Source of the DNA: Gammaproteobacteria bacterium
GTDB lineage: Bacteria; Pseudomonadota; Gammaproteobacteria; Pseudomonadales; Cellvibrionaceae
Length of the DNA stretch: 64,000 nucleotides
Reading direction: 5' to 3'
Assembly: GCA_021151835.1 (NCBI GenBank)
Contig: JAGKWO010000003.1
Coordinates: 1 to 64,000 of the forward strand
Made by a program: the position numbers and the translations under genes. This document shows, in pieces, positions 35,868 to 42,662 of the stretch (the stretch's first letter is position 1; each line of letters begins with the position of its first letter). The notes beneath the pieces are model-generated. The model saw nothing but the letters and a program-made list of their open reading frames with translations. It was not told the origin of the DNA and did not search any database.

Positions 35868-35940
35868 GCCCAGGTGGTGAAATTGGTAGACACGCTAGCT
35901 TCAGGTGTTAGTGGCCCCCGGCCGTGAAGGTTAAAGAATT
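35868..35940 (+). pseudogene. tRNA-Leu(CAG), 3' part lost or degenerate
   Basis: GCCCAGG (acceptor 5' side), the D arm (GTGGTGAAATTGGTAGACAC) and the anticodon arm CTAGC-TTCAGGT-GTTAG with anticodon CAG at 35902-35904 match a leucine tRNA exactly. A GGCC-CCC-GGCC variable arm follows. The T arm is degenerate (GGTTAAAG for GGTTCAAG, mismatched stem) and no CCTGGGC-CCA acceptor end appears in the next 60 bases, so the gene cannot give a normal tRNA. The sequence breaks where a ClpS-like gene from the other side also ends, marking an island junction. Confidence 0.75.
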
Positions 35941-36201
35941 TCGCATTACTTCAGCGCTACCATTTTGGTGAATCTCTACCATAAGAACAGCGGCCTGATC
36001 CCTCCTCATATGGAATTTAATGCACAGAAGCTCGACAACATAATCCATTGGAGTCAAATCGTTATCGAGCAAATGCAAAACATGGTCAGCGCCTTGCGCC
36101 CCATTCTGGATTTTAAATTCCAAAGCGCTTGGAAAGCGTGCGATTCCGTAATCGGTAGCGCCGAGAAATTTATCGTGAAGCCAAATCAGTACATTCCGCA
36201 T
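35908..36201 (-). CDS. ClpS-like adaptor domain protein, C-terminally truncated
   Basis: Residues about 40-87 match the ClpS core: LHLLDNDLTPMDYVVELLCI aligns with the ClpS LVNDDYTPMEFVIDVL region, and FHMRRDQAAVLMVEIHQNGSA carries the His of the N-degron pocket (H78). The N-terminal 38 residues (IWLHDKFLG...) are not typical. ClpS normally continues with a CGVFTxEVAETKV strand, but here homology stops at about R87 (near 35941) and the last 10 residues are read through tRNA-derived sequence. ClpS hands N-degron substrates to ClpAP. This copy may be a remnant or an immunity-locus relative. Confidence 0.6.
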   Translation of the reverse strand: MRNVLIWLHDKFLGATDYGIARFPSALEFKIQNGAQGADHVLHLLDNDLTPMDYVVELLCIKFHMRRDQAAVLMVEIHQNGSAEVMRNSLTFTAGGH

Positions 36202-36270
36202 AGATAATTGTGATAATTCATAAAAAGCACATATTAAGAATCAGTTTTATGACGGGACAATTAGTTCATC

Positions 36271-36561
36271 TCAAAGATCTGCAAACGCTTCCCACTCCGA
36301 CTCATAACCAGCACGCCTAAAATAAGCCATTAAAGTATTAATTACTTTTTCCAGCAGAAATTCACATTCAATGGCATTATCTTTGTATTGAAATTCATTG
36401 GATTTTTCTACCATTTTCCAAAAGAACTCTGCCACGTGTAATGCCTCTTGCGTATTAACAATTTCATTTCGTTCGATGATTTTTATGGTTTCTTCGTCAT
36501 TCAATAGGCCGGCATAGAAAATAACCATTTCTTTTTCTTCGCTTAATTTCCAGTCGATCAT
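36271..36561 (-). CDS. Small acidic immunity-like protein
   Basis: ATG 36561 with AAGG about 10 bases upstream gives 96 residues; a TTG at 36570 is possible. It is all-helical in appearance (SEEKEMVIFYAGLLNDEETIKII, EALHVAEFFWKMVEKSNEF, CEFLLEKVINTLMAYFRRAG) and acidic, as immunity proteins of polymorphic toxin systems often are. It starts 12 bases after the stop of the 36573-37028 gene, so the two are probably co-transcribed. I cannot name the family. Confidence 0.55.
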   Translation of the reverse strand: MIDWKLSEEKEMVIFYAGLLNDEETIKIIERNEIVNTQEALHVAEFFWKMVEKSNEFQYKDNAIECEFLLEKVINTLMAYFRRAGYESEWEAFADL

Positions 36562-36572
36562 TAGCTGCAACC

Positions 36573-37028
36573 TTATTCCATTGACTCAGATGTACGGGCG
36601 TATACATAACACGGGCGCCCATCTTCGCGAATCATACGCGCCGCATTATTTATTTGAGCTGAGCGCCTTGAATTATCCTTAAATTTATTAATTGAATATT
36701 TTCGCACATCGTAAATTTCAATTAATTCCATTATTTCAGCTTTCAAGAAGTCATGGAATTTTTCTAAAGCATTTCCTTTATCTGCTGCTGACAATACGCA
36801 AACGCCCAAAATCCACGATGAACCATCCAGATTCATTGGGGAAAATTCATTTAAGGTGGCTTTGTGATCTATGATCCAGATCTGTGGGGTTTCAATATTT
36901 CTTGGAGTTCCTAAGGTTCTCTCCCGTTTAAGCTCTTCCTCAATCTCAGGAGGTGCCGGACGAAAAATTTCTTCAGCTCTGATTTTTGATCTTTCCCTCA
37001 CTTTTTCTAAATCATCTTCATTAATCAT
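36573..37028 (-). CDS. Unknown protein, paralogous domain with the 37171-37485 gene
   Basis: The 151-residue product has a charged N-terminal helix (EDDLEKVRERSKIRAEEIF) and a domain starting IWIIDHKATL. Over 46 ungapped residues that domain shares 15 identities with the next gene upstream (Trp, Lys, Ser, DGS, Gly, Val, Ala, Lys, Ala, EK, LK positions). GAGGGATC precedes the ATG. The function is unknown; the setting suggests an immunity or accessory protein. Confidence 0.6.
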   Translation of the reverse strand: MINEDDLEKVRERSKIRAEEIFRPAPPEIEEELKRERTLGTPRNIETPQIWIIDHKATLNEFSPMNLDGSSWILGVCVLSAADKGNALEKFHDFLKAEIMELIEIYDVRKYSINKFKDNSRRSAQINNAARMIREDGRPCYVYARTSESME

Positions 37029-37170
37029 AGATCCCTCATCAATTGCAGATTCAACTATGAGACTTAAAATCCCAATTTGGCTACATGTATATTAGTATTA
37101 ATGCTGCAACAAAGCTGATTATCATTGCTTCCTGATAATTTTTTTGCGGGTCATTTTCAGCAGACAATGA

Positions 37171-37485
37171 CTAATTTCTCTTAATTGATTTTTCCGAAAC
37201 AAAACAACCTATTTCTATCTCATCAGTACTGCTAGCTTTTTCAAAACTTAACTGAATCTCAAAATCATCATCACTCCAATCACCATCCTCATAACGAATA
37301 CATGCCAGTACGACCTCCGCCAAAATGTCTTGCTCTTTAAGCAAAGAGATCAGTTTTTCAACTGCAACCTCTTTGGATTCAGCAGGTACTACACTTCTTC
37401 CATAATAATAGGCACTACCGTCTTGAGGTAGCGCACTTTGTGGTAGCACTTTGCATTTGGTGCCAACAACCCAAAAACTGGACAT
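37171..37485 (-). CDS. Unknown small protein, paralogue of the 36573-37028 domain
   Basis: ATG 37485 with AGGGGA upstream gives 104 residues. Its opening FWVVGTKCKV, DGS, then AVEKLISLLK aligns without gaps to the 36573-37028 protein, so a duplicated domain is likely. The C-terminal part is acidic (YEDGDWSDDDFEIQ). No family is recognised. It is divergent from the AHH nuclease gene across a 215-base region with a palindrome. Confidence 0.55.
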   Translation of the reverse strand: MSSFWVVGTKCKVLPQSALPQDGSAYYYGRSVVPAESKEVAVEKLISLLKEQDILAEVVLACIRYEDGDWSDDDFEIQLSFEKASSTDEIEIGCFVSEKSIKRN

Positions 37486-37546
37486 ATTTCCCCTCAAACT
37501 ATCTTTACCATATTATTTTCCAGTACCTTATCGCACCAACTCAAAT

Positions 37547-37565
37547 GGTATATATGCTATATACC
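37547..37565. promoter_or_regulatory. Palindrome between divergent island genes
   Basis: GGTATATA-TGC-TATATACC is a perfect 8-bp dyad centred 136-154 bases before the AHH gene and 62-80 bases before the leftward gene. A second small dyad, ACCAC-TAT-GTGGT, is at 37627-37639. They are likely promoter/operator elements; no regulator is identified. Confidence 0.4.
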
Positions 37566-37700
37566 CATACAATATGGCCACATCACAAGGTTTGAGATAC
37601 CCGTCTAAACATCAACAAAAAGGATGACCACTATGTGGTGACAGAAGATAGAATATCGATTCTTACTTGTAAAATAACCGCATGAAAGGAGATCCCAAAG

Positions 37701-38306
37701 ATGGCTGTACTTCACATTTCGAAGCCGTATGCGCTCAAAAACAAAACCGAGCGGATTGTTGATAATTTTGCAAAGCTTGAAAACCCAACACAGGCAGATT
37801 TAAACCAGGTAAAAGTAGAAGCACAGATTCAGTTCGGGATTGAACAATACCGAGCAGGTGCGGCGGACATAGATGAAATGGAATTAGAGGCTGAAAAACA
37901 TGACTCAGCACGCCTTGCTCGTCATCTTGAACAAGCTGGTGATCCCCGCCCCAATAAATATTGTCATGCCCATGCGATTATTGCAGGCAATCATCCTGAA
38001 GCTGTTAAACTTCGCGCCGTATTAGCATGGCGAAAAATGCGTATTGATGACTCACATAATGGTTGTTGGCTACCGCAAAACACAGCAGCCAAAATACACA
38101 TGCCGGCACGCTTGAGTAATGCAGTGCCGCACAGCCGAATTCATCGCTTCAATTATTATTTTTGGTTAAATTCACGTATTACATTAGCAAGCGTGCCGAC
38201 ATTTGAAGCTCTTGCTCATATCTTAAGCTTGGTGGAAAGGGCATTACAAAGCAGTGCATTTCCCGATTACGTTATGAAACGCAAGGGTGTAGGTTTACCG
38301 ATATGA
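37701..38306 (+). CDS. Stand-alone AHH-type nuclease (toxin-like)
   Basis: Residues about 80-165 of this 201-residue protein match the AHH/HNH-superfamily nuclease pattern: YCHAHAIIAGNHPEAVKLR (H91), then NGCWLPQ (N120), then HSRIHRFNYYFWLN (H144, H148). The second His of the AHH signature is Ala here, as I recall for stand-alone gammaproteobacterial members. No Rhs, LXG or other delivery domain is attached; the N-terminal 80 residues are helical and charged. AGGAG precedes the ATG. It overlaps the next gene by 4 bases (ATGA), as toxin-immunity pairs often do. Confidence 0.7.
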   Translation: MAVLHISKPYALKNKTERIVDNFAKLENPTQADLNQVKVEAQIQFGIEQYRAGAADIDEMELEAEKHDSARLARHLEQAGDPRPNKYCHAHAIIAGNHPEAVKLRAVLAWRKMRIDDSHNGCWLPQNTAAKIHMPARLSNAVPHSRIHRFNYYFWLNSRITLASVPTFEALAHILSLVERALQSSAFPDYVMKRKGVGLPI

Positions 38307-38902
38307 CTATTTACCGCATTCATCCAGATCGCATGAATTATCAATTGCTGACAATTTCCTCTGAAGAGGTAATTAGCAAGCTTGGTAAGCAGCACCCATT
38401 TCATATTGATCCTACACCAAAGCCATATGCTTCTATCTGGAAGCCATTAGAAGTTTCATTTTATGACAGTACATCAGTTAAGAAAAAAACCAAACTTCCT
38501 GATATCACTGTTGATCATGGGCGGTTATTTTTAAATGAAGCGGGTATCAATGCGCTATCAACACTGATTGAAAAAGATGGGGAAATTTTGCCTGTTACTT
38601 TTGGCGAGCGACACGGTGTCATTTTCAATGCATTGAAAAGTGCGGAAGATTTCAATGCTGTTGATACAAAACTTAGCATCAAAAACGACTGGGGAGATTT
38701 GCAGTCATTAGCGTTTTTTGAAGAAAAAATTGATTCTGCGGCTTTGTTCAAGTGTCAGTTTGACGGATTTACGGGACTGTTTTGTAATGATGCATTCAAA
38801 GAGATGGTTGAGCAAGAAAAATTAAACGGGGTGATATTTAGCGCTGATTTAGGGAATATTTTTCCACCTGATTCATCTGCACGAACGCTTGCCGCACATT
38901 GA
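38303..38902 (+). CDS. Imm11/DUF1629-like immunity protein
   Basis: The 199-residue product is translationally coupled to the AHH nuclease gene by a 4-base overlap. Its pattern (WKPLEVSFYD, KLPDITVDHGRLFLNEAGINALSTLI, GEILPVTF, then VIFNALKSAEDFNA and KLNGVIFSADLGN near the end) fits the Imm11/DUF1629 family of immunity proteins. It probably neutralises the adjacent nuclease. The assignment rests on motif memory and gene order only. Confidence 0.62.
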   Translation: MTIYRIHPDRMNYQLLTISSEEVISKLGKQHPFHIDPTPKPYASIWKPLEVSFYDSTSVKKKTKLPDITVDHGRLFLNEAGINALSTLIEKDGEILPVTFGERHGVIFNALKSAEDFNAVDTKLSIKNDWGDLQSLAFFEEKIDSAALFKCQFDGFTGLFCNDAFKEMVEQEKLNGVIFSADLGNIFPPDSSARTLAAH

Positions 38903-38962
38903 TGAAATATTTTGGGCATTGCTGCCCAAAATATCTACCTTTTTCTACATTGCTACACGTTT

Positions 38963-40537
38963 TTAGTCCTCAACCTCTTCCATTTCCAACTCTGGTTCAA
39001 ACTCCAACTGACTTTTCAACCAATCTGCAGCAATCTCTGGCTTTTCTGCCAATTTCCTTTCAATTTCCAAACTCTCTCGATATTCAGCAGCTTGCGCAAC
39101 GAGCGTCCAAGCAGCATCAAGCCCTAAAGCCTCAATTTTTGATTTTATTTCAGACAAATCAACCCTAAAGAATTCTTTTCTTGGATTAACTTTATTAATT
39201 TGTTGTTTCAGAAATTGGCGGTGCAACATTCTTTCTAGAGCAGGAGCGTCTTCACTCCAGATCATTGCATGCACATCAAAACTGAATGGCACGCTGGCAT
39301 CACCGAGCTCTTTAATTCGATCTCTTGGCTCAAGGCGGCGGGTCATACCTACTTTAAATACGCTCTCACCAAATGATCCTATATTTGAAATTACATAAAC
39401 ATGCCCTGTCTTGGTTTGTTGAGCCATTGATATAGCCCTTTGATTTTTAGCTTCGGCCTCTACCAGCTTTTCATTTAGTTGCGCCAACTTAGCTTCATAT
39501 TCAGCTTTTTGTTCGCCAGTAGCCTTATCAAGCAGCGCTTTCATTTTCTCCATCGCTTTTTGAATAGCAGCCTCTTCTTTCTCCGCCTCCTTTCTGGCCC
39601 GCTCATACTCACGACGCGCTTTTTCTTCTTCGCGAATTTGCTCGCGAATACGCCGTTGCTCCTCTCTTTCCTGATCTTTAATTACATTAGTTGTCACCAG
39701 CCAATGCAGCTCTTCAATACGAGCCATAAGATATTCGTTTGTAATTACCGCATTCCTGAAGGCTTGGCCATTTAGGTTCGTTAAAGAAAACGCATCTTTT
39801 ATTTGTTGCTCTAATACACCATAGTTTTCTGTTTTGGCACGCGACAGAATAGAGTCCACCTTGCCGTTAAATGCATCAGCAACAAATCGAATTGCAATTT
39901 CAGATCTATTCTTTTCAACGTAGTCACATTTAGCTGCTCGCCCTGAAGAAACCATTAATTTGGTGCGTTCACGTGCTTTTTTTAGCTCAGCACCAGCGTC
40001 GGTAAAAGCATATTGTTCCGCCAACTCATCAAGCAACGAAAAGGTAGGTTTAATATATTGGTCACCGTATCCTGAAATCACATTCTTCATTGCTCTGATA
40101 GTAGCATCCAATGCTTCGGACTCTTTTAAAGCTCGATAGGCGTCGCCAGCAATTATCTCAGCATCATTTTTTGCTTGCTGGATGACTCTTTCAGCTTGTT
40201 CATTTGCTATTTTTAAAATGTTATCTGATTGATCTCGCTTTACTCTGGCATCTGCTGAAGCTTGTTTTAGAATTTCCTCCGCTTGATTGTTAGCCATTAG
40301 TAAAATTTGCTCTGACTCCTTTCTTATCCTTTCCATTTCCACTGTAATATCCCGAACATCTTTAAACGGAGTTAAACTTATAATTTCCCTGGATAAGTGC
40401 TCACGTTCACTACTTAGTTCATTAATTTTGGTTTGTGCTTTTTCAATGGCATCTTTTTGTACTTTTAGCTCACCTGACTTTTTAAACACCAAAACCAACA
40501 AATAAATACATATTCCTAGCAGTAAAATTTCAAGCAT
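38963..40537 (-). CDS. DUF4041 coiled-coil protein with C-terminal GIY-YIG (T5orf172/MUG113) domain
   Basis: The 524-residue protein has one N-terminal membrane helix (2-19), a long coiled coil (about 20-145), a DUF4041-like helical region (about 145-290; YGDQYIKP, FTDAGAELKKARER) and a second, very charged coiled coil (about 280-385). A GIY-YIG-type domain follows (about 388-475; GHVYVISNIGSFGESVFKVGMTRR, then the RxEFFRVD end). Such proteins occur in prophages and defence islands and are thought to act on DNA. Membrane tethering suggests action against incoming DNA, but that is inferred. Confidence 0.78.
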   Translation of the reverse strand: MLEILLLGICIYLLVLVFKKSGELKVQKDAIEKAQTKINELSSEREHLSREIISLTPFKDVRDITVEMERIRKESEQILLMANNQAEEILKQASADARVKRDQSDNILKIANEQAERVIQQAKNDAEIIAGDAYRALKESEALDATIRAMKNVISGYGDQYIKPTFSLLDELAEQYAFTDAGAELKKARERTKLMVSSGRAAKCDYVEKNRSEIAIRFVADAFNGKVDSILSRAKTENYGVLEQQIKDAFSLTNLNGQAFRNAVITNEYLMARIEELHWLVTTNVIKDQEREEQRRIREQIREEEKARREYERARKEAEKEEAAIQKAMEKMKALLDKATGEQKAEYEAKLAQLNEKLVEAEAKNQRAISMAQQTKTGHVYVISNIGSFGESVFKVGMTRRLEPRDRIKELGDASVPFSFDVHAMIWSEDAPALERMLHRQFLKQQINKVNPRKEFFRVDLSEIKSKIEALGLDAAWTLVAQAAEYRESLEIERKLAEKPEIAADWLKSQLEFEPELEMEEVED

Positions 40538-40633
40538 TTTTATTCCTTAATTACAGATATTAATCGCAACCAAAAGAGCTCTATAAATTATTTTTTACAA
40601 CTCAACAATTAGAGTTTCCAATTTTTTGGAATT

Positions 40634-41242
40634 TTATATATTGGCTTCTCTTAACCAATGCTCCTCTGACACTATGTACAAAGGCACTCCAGCATCTCTA
40701 TATTCAATAGCTTTTTCAATTTTTCTTCCAAATGTTTCATGTACCCAACTATCAGTTACATAAGTTCCAAGTATCAAATAATTTAGGGATTTAGTAACGC
40801 CGCCTGCGTTAATTCCACCTAAAGACTCTACGATTTCCTGACATTGCTTCCTCGATCCAAAAGCACATGTTCCAGTGAATAGAAAGCTACTTTTACCAAA
40901 AATTATTTTGGGGGCGGGGGTATTGACAGGAAGAGAAGTGGTTTTTGATAACTCACCTACCGCTGAAGCTTCACCAGATATGGACCGGAGAATAGAAAAT
41001 AGTTCAGATGATTCTTCCGCATCTAACTGATCGTCCGCAAGCATGGCGTCAACTTTTAAAAGCAAATTTTGAATTAGCGGATTTCCCGAAGCGGCCTGGT
41101 TTTGAATCAACCATGAATGTAGAAAATTGGCTTCGTCTCTATTAACAACTCCATCCGCAGTTAATCCCTTACTTAGACCAATCAAGGTGTCTATTTGGCG
41201 GTCTTGTATGTCTTTTCTATTATATTTTGTGAAAATTTCCAT
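40634..41242 (-). CDS. BRCT-domain protein with TerB-like N-terminal region
   Basis: ATG 41242 with GAGGA upstream gives 202 residues; an in-frame start at 41305 lacks a ribosome-binding site. Residues about 10-85 are helical with acidic loops (LTADGVVNRDEANFLHSWL, DDQLDAEESSELFSIL), resembling a TerB/tellurite-resistance fold. Residues about 115-200 form a BRCT domain (SSFLFTGTCAFGSRKQCQEIVESLGG, NYLILGTYV). BRCT domains mediate protein or DNA-end contacts. It lies 96 bases upstream of the DUF4041 gene on the same strand, so they may form one unit. Confidence 0.72.
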   Translation of the reverse strand: MEIFTKYNRKDIQDRQIDTLIGLSKGLTADGVVNRDEANFLHSWLIQNQAASGNPLIQNLLLKVDAMLADDQLDAEESSELFSILRSISGEASAVGELSKTTSLPVNTPAPKIIFGKSSFLFTGTCAFGSRKQCQEIVESLGGINAGGVTKSLNYLILGTYVTDSWVHETFGRKIEKAIEYRDAGVPLYIVSEEHWLREANI

Positions 41243-41438
41243 AAGTATCCTCGGGCTTGTTCCAGTGTTATCTAATATTTTTATTCCACGTACGCGCAAC
41301 ATCACTTTGTGAAGCTAATAAAGCCCCGACGTTACGAGCTGAAGCATAGGACAACTTTCCAAAGATTAAAATAACGCCACATTTCATCTGCTCTCCCTCA
41401 CATTGACAACCCCACCCTCATCCCCTAACCTGCCCGCG
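41243..41438. other. Intergenic part upstream of structured leader
   Basis: These 196 bases hold the BRCT gene promoter (leftward) and the start of the rightward leader transcript. A 20-base stretch at 41367-41386 recurs with two changes at 42451-42470. TTGACA at 41403-41408 is a possible -35 for the structured leader. No gene is seen. Confidence 0.5.
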
Positions 41439-41670
41439 CTGCGGTAAATCCCGCAGTCGGGATTACGACCCCCGACAACAGATCGGCACTAAATACGTGA
41501 GTATTTTGTGTCCTCGCACAGCTTTGCCTGTTTGTTATGGCGGCTGGGTGGGGCCACCTTCGGGTGGGCCGGTGTGATCTGTTGCCGGTGGTCGTAACCC
41601 TGCTCAGTCCGCCCCCATGAATTACGACCTCATGCGGCGGTTACACAAACAGATCAAAGAGATTTTTATT
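41439..41670 (+). ncRNA. Strongly structured leader RNA upstream of small gene
   Basis: A hairpin CTGCGG/CCGCAG (41439-41456) precedes a 23-bp, nearly perfect closing stem: 41459-41484 pairs with 41576-41600, with one bulged A and two mismatches. Inside are AAATAC-GTGA-GTATTT (41491-41506, GNRA-type loop) and a 7-bp stem closed by a cUUCGg tetraloop (41552-41570). After the closing stem, ATTACGACC (41621-41629) and AAACAGATC (41647-41655) repeat both ends of the left arm. The right arm could therefore pair downstream instead, next to the ATG at 41671. This looks like a switching leader or a structured RNA. I recall similar G-rich leaders before small DUF3077/DUF6124-type genes in Pseudomonas, unverified. 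Confidence 0.6.
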
Positions 41671-41988
41671 ATGGATAATACAATTCCCCCGCCCCCGTTC
41701 CCCAATACCTGCGTTATTAAGCTCGATCAACTTCAATACGCGTTTTACAAAAAATCCCGCCTTGAAATTCATTCGCCTACCGGCGAAGCGATTACTGTAC
41801 TCAGCACACCAGTGCCAGTCGTAACCGATGAGGATGCGATTCATCAGCTGTATTGTCAGACGCTTGTATTGGAAATGCTGTTGTACGAAGTTAATGAGCG
41901 CTCGAAATTACCGCAGTGGGCGATTAATAGTGTTGCGCGGGTGATTGACAGGATTGATGTACATTTGAAGAAGCAGTTGTCGATGTAG
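41671..41988 (+). CDS. Small protein behind structured leader, DUF3077/DUF6124-like in layout
   Basis: From ATG 41671 (AAAGAG about 9 bases upstream) the product has 105 residues; an in-frame ATG at 41617 would fall inside the leader structure and is less likely. It starts MDNTIPPPPFPNTC and ends in one amphipathic helix (YCQTLVLEMLLYEVNERSKL onward). The proline start plus helical end resembles short Pseudomonas proteins of DUF3077/DUF6124 type, but family membership is not established. No function can be given. Confidence 0.6.
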   Translation: MDNTIPPPPFPNTCVIKLDQLQYAFYKKSRLEIHSPTGEAITVLSTPVPVVTDEDAIHQLYCQTLVLEMLLYEVNERSKLPQWAINSVARVIDRIDVHLKKQLSM

Positions 41989-42382
41989 GTTGTGGCGGGG
42001 CGCGTAGGCCGTATCGATTAGCGCCCTGGTGATGATATTTCCATACTTCCTTTTTCTTTGTTTTAAGTAATTTCTGATCCACATCGTGGGGTTTGCCTAA
42101 GGAGTCCAACACCTGTTCCGCTGTCTGCCCTTGCCAAATTCTCCGAGCCATTAGTGCTTCAACCAGTTTTGGATCATGATATTTTTTGAGTAGCATCTCC
42201 CGGCGCTTTTTTATATTTGAAATATACAACCAGATAGCCAGGGCAATAACGCAAGCCACGGCAATAATGAGGGAGACCCAACCAACAGATTCTCCAAGCT
42301 TCATGATTCCGTAAATCGGGAGACCAATTATTACCAACCAGAAGATTCCTTGTGTTTCTGCTTTTGTCATTTTCTTTGCCAT
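41924..42382 (-). CDS. Two-helix membrane protein with BamE/SmpA-like motif, 3' end replaced
   Basis: The 152-residue frame has two membrane helices (about 12-28 and 34-54) and a cytoplasmic or periplasmic part with RIWQGQTAEQVLDSLGKPHD and EVWKYHHQGANRYGLR, the pattern of SmpA/BamE-like repeats that usually continue with a short strand such as TLENGVVVGW. Here the match stops at R127 (about 42002) and continues as a low-quality Pro/Ser/Gln tail read from the 3' end of the convergent small gene. The gene is thus probably truncated by insertion of the leader cassette. Confidence 0.6.
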   Translation of the reverse strand: MAKKMTKAETQGIFWLVIIGLPIYGIMKLGESVGWVSLIIAVACVIALAIWLYISNIKKRREMLLKKYHDPKLVEALMARRIWQGQTAEQVLDSLGKPHDVDQKLLKTKKKEVWKYHHQGANRYGLRAPPQPTSTTASSNVHQSCQSPAQHY

Positions 42383-42662
42383 TTATTTTTAGTCCTGTGC
42401 TTCGAATGATCAATGTGGGCAACCGGAGCATAAGCCATATTTTCAGCGCGTAAAATAACACCATATTTCACTGTACCGCGCGGGCATATTAGTGGTACTT
42501 AACCAGATACTGAGGAGATAAAACTACCGTAGCGCGCAATTGACAACATTGCGTATGTAATTGAACGGATTAAGGAGCAATTGAAAAACGGTCATCGACC
42601 TGAAATTTGAACGAAAAAAATAGGAGGTAATATGCCTCCCATTCTTAACCCAAAAAATAAAC

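Noticed and set aside
35868..35955. Functional tRNA-Leu gene
   Set aside because: No acceptor 3' strand pairing with GCCCAGG and a mutated T loop; treated as truncated.
41459..41600. Retron msr/msd
   Set aside because: Inverted-repeat-bounded folded RNA recalls a retron, but no reverse transcriptase is encoded within this window.
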